Shown: positions 12,301-25,106 of the stretch, piece by piece
Numbering within the stretch: position 1 is the stretch's first letter
How the letters are laid out: the number at the start of each line of letters is the position of its first letter
NCBI GenBank assembly: GCA_013397075.1
Contig: VWZS01003516.1
Span: 682,001 to 746,000, forward strand
Reading direction: 5' to 3'
From: Rhabdornis inornatus
Taxonomy: Eukaryota; Chordata; Aves; Passeriformes; Rhabdornithidae
DNA length: 64,000 bases
The notes under the pieces: generated by a model
What the model saw: the letters and a program-made list of their open reading frames with translations, nothing else
Told to the model about the DNA's origin: nothing
Database searches by the model: none
Made by a program: the position numbers and the translations under genes

Positions 12301-14469
12301 GATACATAGGGGAGGGCTCTAAAATAGGGCATTGAAACACTTCAAGAATGCTCCCCTATCACCAGCAGCCTGAGGCTCAGACTTCCAGCAGGAGAGGGGC
12401 TTCAGGTGCTTTGCTGGTGTTTATTAAATCTGCCTGCATTTCTTCTCCATTAATTTGTCCCGCCTCCCCATAATCTCATATGAAGTCCCAGCAACCAGAA
12501 CATCCTGTATCAAGCAGTTCCTCGGCTTCACATCACATTACAGAAGACACTGACTTTTGCTGCACCCACCACCCAAACAGGATGGGCAAGACAAGTCCTT
12601 AAAAAATCTTAGGAAATATTTCAGACTCTTGAATAGAAAATGTTATTGTTTCTTTGCCAGAGCAGTAGAAATAACACACTGTCAAAGGTGAGGGACAGTG
12701 CATAATCCCAACTTTGTCACTGCCAATGGGTAGATCCATGATCTTACATTTTCCTTATGCGCTCCCCATGTTACAAATAAATTTCAGGAAGGACATGGCA
12801 TCATTTGTTGTACAAACACTCTCATGGATAATTATTTACTGTATATTTCTGCTTTCTGCAGAAATTATGGAGGGATAAAATCTAATTTTCTTATCTGTTC
12901 ACAAACAAACCAATAAGCAAGACTGCAGTTTCAGCCACTAGAAAATCAATCACTGACATTTCAGTTGGTTTAGCTCATTTGGAAGGACATACATGGATAT
13001 ATTTGTGCTGTATTTGCCTAATTCTAATATACATTCACGTGCCTGTATGCATTCCCATGTCAAGATGCAGTAATTAGATCTACGAAATACAAACAGCCAG
13101 AGTTTTATGGTGTTCTTCCTCCCTTCCTCCCCAACACTCCTACACTAGTAACTAGAAATAAATACACAGCAACATGAGAAAATGGGGGAAGGGAAGGCTT
13201 TAAAAATGATCCACTGATTTCTGCATGGAGGGGCTGGTTAGGGTAGTACCAAACCCTCTCAGGGAAAACTTGCTAAGTGGATTTACTGTACCAAGGTCAC
13301 CCAACAGGCTGCTCCTTAATTACCAGTACGTGATGTGACACGTCACAGCACAGCTGTGGTGGCACTGTAATATACATCTGTCTCCAGCCAGCACCACCCT
13401 AAAAGAGCAGTTTTCACAGTAGATGTTACCTCCCTCTAGAAACAGGATTCAGAGGAACAATGGTTTTGGCTTCATCCTCGGTGAAATAGCAAAGGGAAAG
13501 GGTAATGCCTACATGGCACCTTTATTATGTGGGATTTAGCTAGGACTTAAGAAATATGATGAGCTAAACACTTTTGATAGCTGAAGCGCTTAGGCTTTCA
13601 AATTAGCCATGTTTGTTTTAGAAAGATCTTCAAATAAAACTGGGATGAATTGCCTTTTCCTGATCAGAATCCAGTGTCATTCATTTTCCCTTAAAACAAA
13701 GAGAATCAGCAGGATTGGAGGGAACTGCTGTAAGTATGTCCAAAACCCAAGTGTGCCTGTTTTGTATCTGCGTGTTTGTTAGTAGACAAAGGAATTATTA
13801 TTGGAAAACAGCTCTTGCTTTTTAAAGGCAATCTGGCTTGTTAACCCTTCCACCAGGAATCAATATGAAAATGCTAATAAAGATGTTACCTAAGGTACAA
13901 GACAGATCAAAGCAATGCTTGCAAAATTTGACTCCACTTTTTGGCAAAGGTGCTGATGGTGGAGAGGGATTAAAAATAAGTAGGATATAATAATTCCAGC
14001 ATGAAACTCCACTCCTTACAGGTAATGCACCAACCCACACAGAAGATTGCTGAAATGCTGAAACCAGCTAGACTGGCAGGGCTGATAGGGGAAATGGAGT
14101 CCATAACACTGAGACTTCAAACAGGGTCAGATAGCACAGGGATCTGCAGGCTGGGGCAGGAAAGGTAAGAGGATAGCAGAAGATCAGATACCAGGGACTT
14201 TATAGCTGGCCTGCTGCCAGCAGACAGGTCAGAGGCAGAAAAGAACACAGTAAAGGAGAAGAGGGAAGACATTGTCTGTCAGGAAAATGCATTACTTGGG
14301 TCCTTTCTGTTCTCTGGAGGCTGTCATTCGAGCTACTTCAATACCTGCAAAATGCAAAAGAGAGGGTGCCACGAGTCTTTTAGTTGTTTGGTTGGTCTAG
14401 CTATAGTTAAGGTCCCTTTGCTTGATATTTTGTAAGTCTGGTCTGAAACCCCAGTGCTCTTAACATCAT
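9303..14469. other. Non-coding stretch
   Basis: A GC-richer island of open frames at 10337-10868 on both strands is discussed separately. The rest is AT-rich with no recognised repeat. Confidence 0.55.
10337..10825 (-). CDS. Doubtful 162-codon open frame with signal-peptide-like start
   Basis: On the minus strand this frame opens with a short hydrophobic stretch (MILSVLLLVAAALCLRSCGW) that resembles a secretory signal peptide with a small-residue cleavage region (TGASAS) after it. The rest is low in charged residues, rich in serine, proline and leucine, has no recognisable domain and lacks a regular cysteine pattern. A second ATG lies just upstream in another frame. The stretch is more GC-rich than its surroundings, which favours chance open frames on both strands. 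I record it because the N-terminus is unusual. I think it is more likely non-coding than a real gene or first exon. Confidence 0.12.
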   Translation of the reverse strand: MILSVLLLVAAALCLRSCGWTGASASQAFTVPALHQRPIHLGCCSAAPGPTCRRDLSQGWASSLGGCLEPLTPKGSQVPSHGHDLETKALVPWSDVLGAMPQIQSLRNPILSPDTTHPMSPSETWNSTLVALPQTQVCFLSSWAVGFPSDSLASAENILDEV

Positions 14470-14541
14470 GGACCTGATATGGTTGGACTAGATGATCTTG
14501 AAGGTTCTCTTCCAGCCTTGACAATTCCATGATTCCGTGAT
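14470..14541 (+). mobile_element. CR1 LINE 3' end fragment
   Basis: The sense 3' end carries GGTTGGACTAGATGATCTTG followed by a CTTCCAGCCTTG block and a diverged tail (TTCCATGATTCCGTGA). It is strongly 5'-truncated, to about 70 bases. Confidence 0.85.
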
Positions 14542-14738
14542 AATTGCACACAAACTGTATCAAATACACCATCCACTTTCATTAGAAGATTGTTTGCATC
14601 CCAACAGATTCCAAATTCTCAGTCAAAAGATGGAGTCTGAAGATGTTCCCCCCAGTAAAAATACCTGGTACAGATCTTCTCCTGTTACAGCCTCAGAGGT
14701 GCAAGAATGAGGCAGATTTTCAGGAAGAGATCTCTTTT

Positions 14739-14762
14739 AAAAATAAAATTAAATAAATAAAT
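14739..14762. repeat. (TAAA)n tract
   Basis: AAAATAAAATTAAATAAATA, a short tetranucleotide repeat. Confidence 0.85.
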
Positions 14763-15043
14763 CTCACACACAAAGATGCAGCTGGAAAAAACCGTGCAGC
14801 TCATCTTCAGGGCTGAGACAGAAGGAAAAAAACTTCAGGCTAAGAAGATTCTGAGACAAATGGCCCAAGATTCATTTAATTGTAGGAATTGCCTTGTCAC
14901 CCACTTTTTGATAAATGCACAACAGTACTCAAAGCTGCCTGAATGACAAGCTATATTAAAAGGTGGAAGGTGGGAGAAATTTAGAGTACTTAAAAAAATA
15001 CATCTCACTCATATTAAGCAATCCTCCTTTTGAGTTGGAGGTA

Positions 15044-15086
15044 TCTTACACCGAAGTATTCCCAGCAGCTCTTACAGGGTGTAAGA
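15044..15086. repeat. Short inverted repeat in an old-repeat-like context
   Basis: TCTTACACC (15044-15052) and GGTGTAAGA (15078-15086) form a perfect 9-bp stem around a 25-base loop. The downstream GAATTGGGCCCATTGCC phrase has the flavour of old amniote repeats, but I cannot assign a family. Confidence 0.35.
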
Positions 15087-16145
15087 ATTGGGCCCATTGC
15101 CTTTTAAACAAGGTGTCAGGAAATAAATGTACATTGCACCTTTTATGTTTCTCCTCTCATTGTTCATATAATAATGAGCAGATGCTGTCACAGGACCCAG
15201 AAGACTACATTTCCCATCTGTTATAGAGAGCACAGAGCAATGGTTTTACATTACCACATAGGGTTCAGGACCTGTGTTCACAAAAGTCTATTACGAATGC
15301 ACACTGACAGGAGATTCCAATTAAGCAGCAGAGGAAAGGGGGAAAAAAGCTGGAAAAAAAGACTGCAAAAGTTTGGCTTTGAGTCTTAATTTCCTGGAAA
15401 ACTACAATGTTTTGGGCGGCTTCTTCTCCAGGTGAAAATGCAGCGCTCTCTGCACAGTAAGAAAAGCGTCAAGAATGAAGCTGGACACGTGGCCATGCAC
15501 TATTGTCCAAGAGAAATGAAAATCAGCCTCTTGTGCAACTTTGCACAGAAAAGTCAATGAAAATTATTGACTGATTTAGTTCACCCAAACAGGAAGGTCA
15601 GGGACTCTGCTCAGGGATGGCTGAGTTTGGATCACACCTGGTAAACAGGAAGGGCAGAGATCAGTGTGACAAACCCAAACTGGGTATGCTGGAAACCAGA
15701 GAGCAAAATAGCAACAGGATGGGTCTGTCACAGCTTCACAGGATACCTTATCCAACACGGGTCCCAGGAGGACAGGTGACCTGAACAGCATGAACTCTAA
15801 CACACAGCCTATGATATTCATCTCCTCCTTTAGTCTCTAGGCCATCATGACAAGGCTGACCCTTTGTCCTGTTCTTGAAAAGAAACTGTCTCGGGAAGAG
15901 CCTCTGACATTAGCTCTGTGCCAACTTTATTCACAAATGCCAACTAAAGATCAAAACCCCCCTTTTAATTCCCTTTTTTCATGCATCCTCTCCTTTTTAC
16001 TTTTAATGTATTTTCCAGCTTTTCTTTTATGTTCTGTTCAGCAAATAAAATAAAAAGCATCTAGTTTAGATGGCCACTACTGGTCATTCTCTAAAGCTAC
16101 TGTGAGCTTGTGAGATGCAGGCAACATCTGGACATGGCACACGAA

Positions 16146-16244
16146 GGCATGGTTTAATGGTGGACATGGTTGTGGTGCTGGGTTGATACTTGGACTTAAA
16201 GGTCTTTTCTAGCCTAAAATTAAAAATTTTGGAATTCTGTGATC
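16146..16244 (+). mobile_element. Diverged CR1 LINE 3' end fragment
   Basis: Blocks resembling the CR1 3' region appear in order: GGTTTAATGGTGGACATGGT, a GCTGGGTTGATACTTGGACT block, AAAGGTCTTTTCTAGCCT, and a remnant tail GGAATTCTGTGATC. An A/T-rich stretch interrupts the part just before the tail. The + strand is sense. Confidence 0.7.
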
Positions 16245-18769
16245 TTTTGTATTCTGTATATTTTATATTGCAAATACATTTGGTTTTGTCATTTTCTCTG
16301 CCTTTAAGAAAAAGTCTGAAGGTGACTTTTTGAGACAGAACTCAGTAAGGTGAAGTCTTTGCACTCAAATCCACACCTGATGTAGGTGTTTGATCTGGCA
16401 CAAGTGGCAGAATTCACATTCTGAGACTCTGAACCCTTTCCATACTTTCAAATCAATCATGTGCAAGTGCACCTCTCGGTGAACTGAGGCTGAGATTGAA
16501 AGCACTGTTTGCCAAATAACCAGCTGCTACTGCCAACACTTTGTGTCTGAGCAGGAGTAGCTACAGCTCTAGATGTTTGTCTCTGCAAGGGCGTCATTTG
16601 TGAGAGACCACGAAAACCCCGGGGCAACAAAAGCCTTGCCCCCAGGACAGTGCAGGACCCAAAAGCCCCAGATCCCAATCCTGCTCTGCAAACACAAGCT
16701 TTGCAGCTGGTTGACTGTGGCCCAGCAGAACAGTGCTGTAATCTGGACATCCTGCAGCACAGAAATGGCAACGAGAACACCATGACCAGCATCAATCTGG
16801 GCACACACCAACCTCCCAGCCCATTTTACAGACTGGGCAGAGCACAGGGGGCTCAGAGGTTTGCTTGCGACCCTCTGCCAAACATGCCATGAGCATCCCA
16901 CAGCTGGTGAGAGGAGCAGTGCAATAATAGTGTTAGTATTTACTCCCCTTCCATTGTGTGATGCACAGAGTCTGAAAATCAAAAAGAGAAGAGGTCATAG
17001 CCTTTAAATCATCCTCCCTAAAGCTTCACTTGATGGGCAATCAACAGCAGTGCTTTTGAAGAGAGGTACACGACCAGAGAATTATGAAGCGAGGCAGCTG
17101 CTATGCCAGACACAAACACTGCAGATGAGCGGGCTTTGTGCTTCACCCTCCTGTGCCACTCAGAGAAGAGACCTTGCAAGGGAGGCTTGCAGGGTTTAAA
17201 ACTTTAAACTGCTACTCGATCCTGCACTCCATCTGCATGCAAACCTGCTCCGGGCTTCAAAGCAAGGGCTGACTACACAATCAGGCTTCGTACACAAAAG
17301 ATGAGTTAAAAATTAACTGTGCCAGAAAGAAGGAAAGGAAGGGGGTCACCTGTGCAAGCTGTGAGCACAGCAGCAAAACACTCACAAGTAAACTTATTAC
17401 ACATAATGTGGTCACATATGTTCACTAGCCAGAGCAGCCCCCTCCCCTCCTATAGCAGGAGAACAGATGACTCTGAAATTAAATCGCCTAAGCAACCTGT
17501 ATGTTTTGGGCATCACCTTTTTTCCCTTGCTGCCAGATTTGAAAGTCCAACTTGCCAGGAAAATATCCCCTGCATGGATGGAGGCTTTCAAAGTTGAAGC
17601 ATTCATCTCTTAGCAACTGGAGAGGCTTGAAGAATCTTTTTTTTTTTCTTTCCCTTGATACCCACTGAGATATGTCAATTATTTAAATCTCCCCAAATAA
17701 AGATAAGGGACCAGATGACCTCATCACATTCCTCATCCCAACCACATACTGCAAAGAAGAGAACTCTGTGGAGGGGTTAACAAAACACCACTACCTAGAA
17801 AAGAAGGAACAACTCAGTCTGTATCCTCCTGCCCGGTGGCAGAGTCCAGGGCAAGTGGTAGCCAGAGCTGCTTGGTCTTTTATGAGAAGTGACAATGCCA
17901 GGAGAGAAGGGACAAACCATGTGCTGAGATCTGAGACTCACACTCTCTCCAAATCTGATGCAGATGGTCTGGGCACTTAAGCACCGTGATCCTGGTTTAT
18001 GGAGATGTCCCTCAGCTCAAGGCTGGGAGGAACAGCACTTTAGTGAGGACATGGGCACTGGGAAGTGATGGGCAAGTGTCCTGCATGGAGTGCCACACTG
18101 TACTCCCTGGGGAGTATTATATATGAATATTTATATATTCATTGATATAAACCAGCAACTTAATGAAGTGTGATAGCAAATGAGACAGTGGTTTAACAAG
18201 ATCTGATGGCAAGTATTTACTTCATAGGGAAAACATGACTGTCAGAGAGACCTTCCTGTTACGAGGTCAGAAAAGTCATGAGCTTCAGAAAAGACTCCCT
18301 TGTGTCCTAAACAGCTTTTCAAAGGACAGTTCAGGTGCAGCTGGATCCAGACCTAGTCCTAGACTTCGTCAGTAGTTCAGGACAAAGGGATTATATGTGC
18401 ACAATCAATTCTTTACATCATTTAGTTAAGATTTCAAAGTTTATCGTGCCAACAATCACTTACCAAGAATCTGCTGTGGCAAGAAACCTCTCATCCTCAA
18501 GAAGTAACCTCAAGAGGTGTCCCCTCAAGAAGAGATCTGGTGTGCAGCCTACTGCTGTGCAGGAGAGCTCAAGAGGCCCTGGGCTGCCAGCTATTTATGG
18601 AGTAAAATGATTGACTTATAGAGAAACTGGCAAACAGCAAGACATGTGGTTCACCATTCCAGCCAGCCCTTGGTTACCACATTGCCATCTGTAAATAGGA
18701 TATTTGCACCACTTAATTAGTGGCTTGTTTTTTGGTTTTTTTGCTTTTACTCAGAGTCAGTATTAAAAA
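16245..18769. other. Non-coding stretch
   Basis: Overlapping frames on both strands around 16457-16982 (up to 137 codons) reflect moderate GC and lack domains. A T run lies at 17637-17647 and the AT palindrome at 18123-18142. Confidence 0.55.
18123..18142. repeat. AT-rich palindrome
   Basis: ATGAATAT (18123-18130) and ATATTCAT (18135-18142) flank a TTAT loop inside an AT-only tract. It is probably a low-complexity effect. Confidence 0.8.
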
Positions 18770-19325
18770 CACAAAGGAGACGAATTTCTCGTGTTCAGAC
18801 TTGGTTGTTTATTAAACCTTATCTAAAGTACAGAGAGTTCTGCAACACTTCTAGCTACCAGCTAAAAGCGAGCAAAATTGAGACAAATTTAGTTAGTTAC
18901 AAGGTTTTTTAAAGCTAAATAGTTCATTAAAGAGCTAACACCTATATTATTTATACTTTTGACCTAATAACTAAACACTTGTGACCCGCAGTGCAGCATT
19001 AACTATCCAACCAAAAACTACTGCCTGAAATCATGAAGAAGAAGGAAGAAGACAGAACACACAAGAACACACAACACTCAAGAACCTCCATCTTTTCTCA
19101 TACCTATTACTAGAATCTATGAATCCCAGATTCAAAACTTTTCACTATGTGAAATTACACACTTCTATTCTAACTAGACACCTGTGACTGTAACTCCATC
19201 ACTCAAATTTGGAAGCCTTCTCCAAGGCCTCAAGTCAAAAGCAGTGTTCTCCTGAGGATCAGTGTCAGAAAGCACAGAAAGTTCAAAAATCCCAGGTTTC
19301 TGGGTTCCAGCAGCCATCCATCCCC
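18770..19325 (-). mobile_element. Solo LTR of an endogenous retrovirus, antisense
   Basis: Read on the minus strand, this AT-rich block has the functional order of a retroviral LTR. A long U3-like region leads to a TATA box (TATAAATAAT, + strand 18947-18956). About 135 bases later comes a polyadenylation signal AATAAA (+ strand 18808-18813), then a short R/U5-like end. At the upstream edge a purine run (AGGGGGGA, + strand about 19321-19328) directly precedes a TGG, resembling a polypurine tract at the start of U3. No gag, pol or env frames flank it and I saw no primer-binding site, so I call it a solo LTR. If the purine run is a true polypurine tract, it could instead be the 3' LTR of a decayed provirus lying to the right. 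Boundaries are approximate because clear TG...CA ends and a target-site duplication were not resolved. The family is not assigned. Confidence 0.5.
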
Positions 19326-20994
19326 CCTGAGGTCCAGGGTAAGCTGGATGCAGCTGTCACAGCCCTGCTGGTGGTTTGGCACATGGGAAGGCAGCTGGGA
19401 AGGTCAAAGGAGCTGAGAGCTCTGCAGAGCCAGCAAGGGATGGCTGCTCCCTCAGGCAGAACACCCAGGACCAAGGGTGATCTAGCCCTGGCAGTGCTCA
19501 CACCAACAGGCACAGCCCCAAAGAGTCTGGATATGGTGAGCAGAGATGGATCCTGATGTCTATCCACAGTCCAAGTCCAGCTGGTGCAGCAGATCCAGGA
19601 GAAAACCAGGAAGTCTAACCAGGAATAAATGGACCCAGAGCCATAGGCAGCTCTGGAAACAGAGCTCCAACATGGGACCATCCAGAAACAGAGGCCAAAT
19701 ACAGACCTAGAAACAATCTACAAGGTACATTCAGAATGTCCAACCCTGAGAGCAGATCCCTACACTTGCACAGCAAAGGTAGGTTCACCTACAGCAAAGT
19801 TCATGCAGAGACTGAAGGCACAAAATAGAGTCTCTGGCAAGGGCTGAGTTCCAGGTGAGGCTGAACAGACCCTTAAGACTCATAAATGCCCTCAGAGCCC
19901 TGACAATGTGTTTGGAAGCATTGTGGCATGGACAGCAGAAATAAGTTATGGACAATATTTGAAATCTCTTCCCCCATGAACACCTCTCTGCTGAATAACA
20001 CCCTGCAGCATCATCCAGGCCATATTGTTCCCTCTTCTTCACAGGCAGCTTGTGGCATCAAAAGAGTACCCACCTCACACAAATCACTGAGACTGGTGCC
20101 ACAGAGCATCTTCTGTCCTGAGTCATGGGACTTGAATCCGTAATTGACCCCCAAAATAACCCCAGTTTGGCCAAACCACGAGCATCCTCACCAGCCTTCA
20201 CTTCACAGGGCACAGGTACCACCATGGGAAGCTCCTTCCCTACTGAAGGTACAGTACTAGCAGAGGTCCTCACCATCTCCCTACTCCCTTAAAGCTAAAA
20301 ATCAGTGTAAACTCGCAGACTAGCATATGGTGTGTCTGACACTACAAAAACAGTTAAACTTGTCAGCATAATTTCAAGAGCTTTTCAGGGATCTTTAGTG
20401 TAAATAGTAGGGATCTCCAATGCGAGCAAGGGGAAGGTGGAACCTGTGGTGGCTGAGTCAAGCCTGGCATGAGGTAGGATTCAACACTGAATAACAGACA
20501 ATGGAGACATTTCCTCCTGTACCTCACCCTCAATTGTGCTTTTAAGAGATCAAGGGGGTCACATTCCTGGCTGGATTCCCAGCTCTAACTCAAGTGCAGC
20601 ACTGTCCCCTGCACAGATTTTTAACAGAGCAAAATACACTTGAAATAATTGGTACTCTAATTAGAAACCTTGCCTGCAATTTTAATTGAAAAAAAATATT
20701 CATCTCTAATAAACAGAATCTGTTATATCCTCACTGCTGTGCCAAGGTGTTTATCATGCTGTATTTGCAATCTCTCTTCAACCTGTGGAAGCTTTAACAA
20801 GAATGAAAATACATGATACAAAAATAAATCCATATCTACTTTACACACATACAAGCACAGTAAAAGGCAACTAACCTCAGCAATCAAACCTGACTAAATA
20901 TCTTCTTGTAATAAAGAGCGTGAAAAACTAAGAAACATTTGCTTGCATGGGAAGAATAATACATTTTTGGACGTTTCTCCCTGAAGGCAATATG

Positions 20995-21019
20995 AATTTT
21001 GGCCCTGAAGGCCAAAATT
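20995..21019. repeat. Perfect 10-bp inverted repeat with 5-base loop
   Basis: AATTTTGGCC (20995-21004) and GGCCAAAATT (21010-21019) are exact reverse complements around CTGAA. No U-run follows and the locus is eukaryotic, so a bacterial-type terminator reading does not apply. Confidence 0.9.
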
Positions 21020-23114
21020 TTCTAGTTTAAGTCAGGAGATAGATATAATTCAATGGCACTAGTGGAAACTAGTCTCCTTGGCAGCATTTACATCTGACAG
21101 TAACTCAACATGTGAACACACATATTTGATGATGTAGTATAGCCCCAGAACCTGAGTGTGGAAAGAGGCAAGGCCAGTGTTCAAAAGTGCTTTAAAAACC
21201 CATAATGTCAAGTGATCTGCTCAGGCATGCTCAGTCAGCAGCCTGGAAGCACAGTAGGATGTCAGCATCTCTGGCCAGTGAGTAATTACACTGCTAAATT
21301 CTCAACAAGCAGCAAATGACAGGGCAGTCCCAGCTAAGAATTCATGGAGAGTGAGAGGTTTGGCCTAATGCACCTTTCTGCTTTTAGCAGCACAGGTTAT
21401 TCCTCCAAGGTCACCTCAGCCTTGAGTGAACAGCAGCAGCTGTCTCAAAGAGCTTGTCTCACATCTCCCAGTCCTTCTCTTCTGGCTGGGAAGTGTCATT
21501 TGGGATGGTCACCCCCCAGGACACAGACCTCCCTTCCCACAGTGAGCAGTACTGGGATGTTCTGCACACCCTGCCCTCTGCCTGGACACCAGCTGGGGCT
21601 GAGAAATCCCAAGAAAAGTTCTTGAGTTGCTCTTGCACAAGAAGCTCATGTGCTTTATCCCTTGTTGCAGCCCTGTAGCTGTACCCATGGGAACAACAAT
21701 TTCTGGGCCTAAAGAAGGGCAGGATGAAGGCTTGCCCACACCTAAAGGGTCACTGTGAAGTCAAACAGATCTATTTTATGGAAAACAACAGAATACAGGG
21801 TGCAGTGAAAGCACTCAATGTAGGTCTGGTCTACTGGAATATGTACAAAATTAGAACACAAACCAACTATCTTTCCATTGTGTGCACCCCACCAGAAATA
21901 AAAATGCATACGTCCCAATCATCACCTGGCCTTTTTCAAAATTATTTTTTGCTCCTGTTTAAAACTGTGCAAGTTTATTATTGTGTGTACTAGCTGCTGG
22001 AAAGGTATAGGTTTTGGACTTCTAATTATTTGTGAAACTCAGAGTATCAGCAATAAACAGGGTGGCATCGTTTTGAGGTTATTTTTATTATTTCCTCAAA
22101 GGAACACAGCCCACCAAAGCTACGCAGTTTGCATAAATCTTGTAATCTTTTCTTACAAATGTGTACAGAAATATTTCCCAGTGTCTGATGAACATGGTGA
22201 TAGCAAATACATGTAGGCACAGCATGTAATTTAGAGAATATTTTTGTTTTATTTATAACATGGAAGTGAACAGGACAGTCTGTTTGCAGTTGCCATGGAA
22301 ATTGTTGGCATTAGCTCACTTCTTACCAAAGATGAAGCAAAGAGCTTTTGACTTTTTTGCTATTTAACCTCTTTTAATATTGAAATCCTATATACTGCAG
22401 TAGTATCCTCTTTGGAAGGTCAAGGGCATTCTAGAGCTATCATTGCTAAGAAGAAATTAGCTAATTTGAGTACTGTGCATATGCTTGGTGAACACAATAT
22501 TTCTTGAAGCAGACTGAGCTCATCTGCTTAGAAGCATTTCTTACCTGGCAAAAGGTGCAGAGGAAGTTAAAGCAATGCACCTCCACAAAATTTTTACCAA
22601 GTTCTCCCTACCTTGTTGCTTGCTAATATAATCCCAAGGGATTCTCACCAGTGACACACATTTGTATTTCACTGATCACCCTCTCCACTCTTCAGGTTCA
22701 AATAACAAAAGTAACACAAAATACTTCCTCCCTTGCAGAATTACGACCTTGAAGAGGGAGAAGTAACTCTATCAAGTCTGTGTTATTTCACTTTCGCCTG
22801 TGCAGTTAATGGCAGGCAAAAAGTTCCCAGTTAATGTAAAATTAGTTAACAACATAAAACCCCACTTACATACGACAGCAAAATTCATTTTCAGTGAAGA
22901 CCCATTCTACCTGTATCTGTACAATCATGGAGTAGCAGTACTGAATCTTACATAGCCTCAAGCTCAGTGTTGAGAAGGCTGAGTGTCCTCAGGATCCAGT
23001 GAAGGACAGAAGAGAAGCATCCACCTTGTCTCAATCACTCGTATTTTACCATTATCGAAGATTTAAAAGCCTGGAGCATCCATGTTTTCCTGTAAGTCTG
23101 ACCACTGGGGGGAA

Positions 23115-23149
23115 AACACACACACACACACACAGAAAACAAACAAACA
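23115..23149. repeat. (CA)n microsatellite with adjoining (AAAC)n
   Basis: About nine CA units (23116-23134) are followed by AAACAAACAAAC. The tract is likely polymorphic in length. Confidence 0.95.
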
Positions 23150-24169
23150 TTTCTTTAATCCACAACTTGTCATTTAAGGAAAGATTTGAAAGTTTCTGGT
23201 GATGGAAAATCCACCAGCCCCTTGGAGACTGGAAGAGGGGTTAATCCCTATGTAGGGGAGAGAGGCTCATTTAGCCTATTTGGAACAGGAAGGAAAGAGG
23301 TCAGCCCAGGGGAAGTAAGGAGGATAATTATTTGTGAAAATCTGCAGCTCCTCCTCTCTCTCAGTATGTCCCAGATATCAAGGATGTAAAACTTTATAGT
23401 TCTAAGAAAAAAAAATAGAAAGAAACAAGAAAGAACATCAACAGCTTTAATGCCAAAACCTAGTTTCCTTTTTCCAACCAATCAGTGAAACTGAAAACTT
23501 TTAAATACAGAAAAAAAAAAGGAACATCTCCATGCTAAGAAGTCAAGAAGTCGCTCACCTTGGCTTTTATTCGTTTATGCACAATAACACATTTCAACCA
23601 TTCCCTGCACGTCTTTGTCCTGTAAAACCCCCTGCCACTCATTTTTCACCTGGCACCATGCAGTTTCCTGCAGGCTCAGGGTGACTGCAGTAACACTCGG
23701 TGGTGTATGGCATGTGATGCTCCCTGAGCAGGCTGTGAGCGAGCTGAGCTCCAGAGTGCAGGGCTCAGAGCTGCTGCCTGTGGCCACAGAGCACCTCCTG
23801 CTTCCAGCCCTGACAGCAGCAGCTCCTGCATCCCCTTCTGGAAAACACAGGGGAGGCCACTCAGCAGGGCAGGGCAGCCAGGACACTACAGACATCGCTG
23901 GTACCAATCTTTGGTGAGGAAATTAAAAAGATATAGGAGAAAACAGGCTGGACTCATGCCATGCTGTTTAGAGGTGAGCCACAAATAACCTGTCATTAAT
24001 GCAGGTGATGTGAGGCCAGGTGCCAAGTGCCCTTCCTAGCACCATTACACGGGGCAGGCAGCACCTGCCTGTGCTTTCATCTCACTTCTCAAAGCACTCA
24101 CGGGCATAAGTGTGGGTAAAAAGTGCAATTCGTCTTTAACAGGGAGCTCTTCAAGTCGATATATTGCTT

Positions 24170-24360
24170 AACTGGCTAATAACACAGTGCTTTGGACAGA
24201 GGTGAAATGTGGAGCTCATCTCTCTATTACAGGAGCCTGGCAGCAGCATCCAGCACCAGCTGGAAATTGTACAGGGTCTTATCAGGCCAGGCTGTCAGGA
24301 GGCAGTCGCAATAATCTAATCTTGATGTGAGAAATGCACGGGTAACCAATTCAAGGTCAG
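24170..24360 (+). repeat. Possible ancient LINE (L3/CR1-like) fragment
   Basis: The segment includes GCACCAGCTGGAAATTGTAC, a CAGGCTGTCAGGAGGCAGTC block, and GCAATAATCTAATCTTGATG followed by a GAGAAATGCACGGGTAAC phrase. This series resembles the 3' part of old L3/CR1-type LINEs shared across amniotes. The match is from memory, and a conserved non-coding element is the alternative. Confidence 0.3.
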
Positions 24361-25106
24361 GACAGCCACAGACCACAGATACCTGTTAAAAGATAAGGGA
24401 GCCTCTGGAATAACTTTTAAGGTCTTGATTTGCTGAGGTAGGCAAAGTATATTAAAAAAAAAAAAATTAAATCTGCTTTCCAGCAAGGAAAAGTGCAGGT
24501 AGCAGTGATGGACAAAGAGCATTTCACCTCAGACAGAACTGCCTTTCAGCACTGTTTCAGTCAGTGATCCATCTGCATCATTTGTAAGGAGCTGCCAATA
24601 TTTTAATAAGAAGCTGCCACAGAATCCCCTCTCAGCTGTGATAAATCTGCAGGCTCAAGGGAAGGGTTGTTTGTGGAAGGAACAGGCAAGAAATTAGAAA
24701 TCTCTCCATTTGTCTTCTCTTTCCCACTGAAACGTGCACTTCAGCAAGCCCAACCCAGCAAAGGGGACGCTGACACCATGAGATACAGCACTCCACCCAC
24801 CCAGTGTGCTGGACAGCCATGAGCTCCCTCCAGAAGCTATTTAGACTCATTAGCACACACTGTGCCTGTGATAATAAGTGCTGTCTTGCAGCAGGGCTCC
24901 CCCAGTTACAGGGTGTTTCCACAGGAGGCAGCTGATACCTGTCTGGCTGAGAGAGGGGCAGAGCATCTCTGAGCCCAGCTGCACTACCAACCCCCAAGAG
25001 ACCAAAGCAGAAAATTATAGGGTCTGGTCCTAGGGAGACCAAGAATGTATGGGCAAGGAGAAGGAAAGGAAAGCAGGATGTCAATCAGAAATGCAGGATT
25101 CAATTT

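Larger units (their letters stand above)
19326..24169. other. Non-coding stretch next to the LTR
   Basis: The first kilobase (19326-20290) is purine-rich, AG/CAG-heavy sequence with frames up to 132 codons that show no retroviral domain. I could not decide whether it is decayed internal retroviral sequence. The AT-rich 20620-20900 part has homeodomain-type motifs (CTAATTAG near 20657) and could be a conserved element. Confidence 0.45.

Noticed and set aside
23116..23149. CRISPR-like regular spacing
   Set aside because: This and the other short-period repeats in the window are simple microsatellites without spacers, in eukaryotic DNA.
24632..25084. 150-codon minus-strand frame
   Set aside because: No domain, and it lies in moderately GC-rich DNA directly beside a CR1 insertion. 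A chance opening is the simpler explanation.
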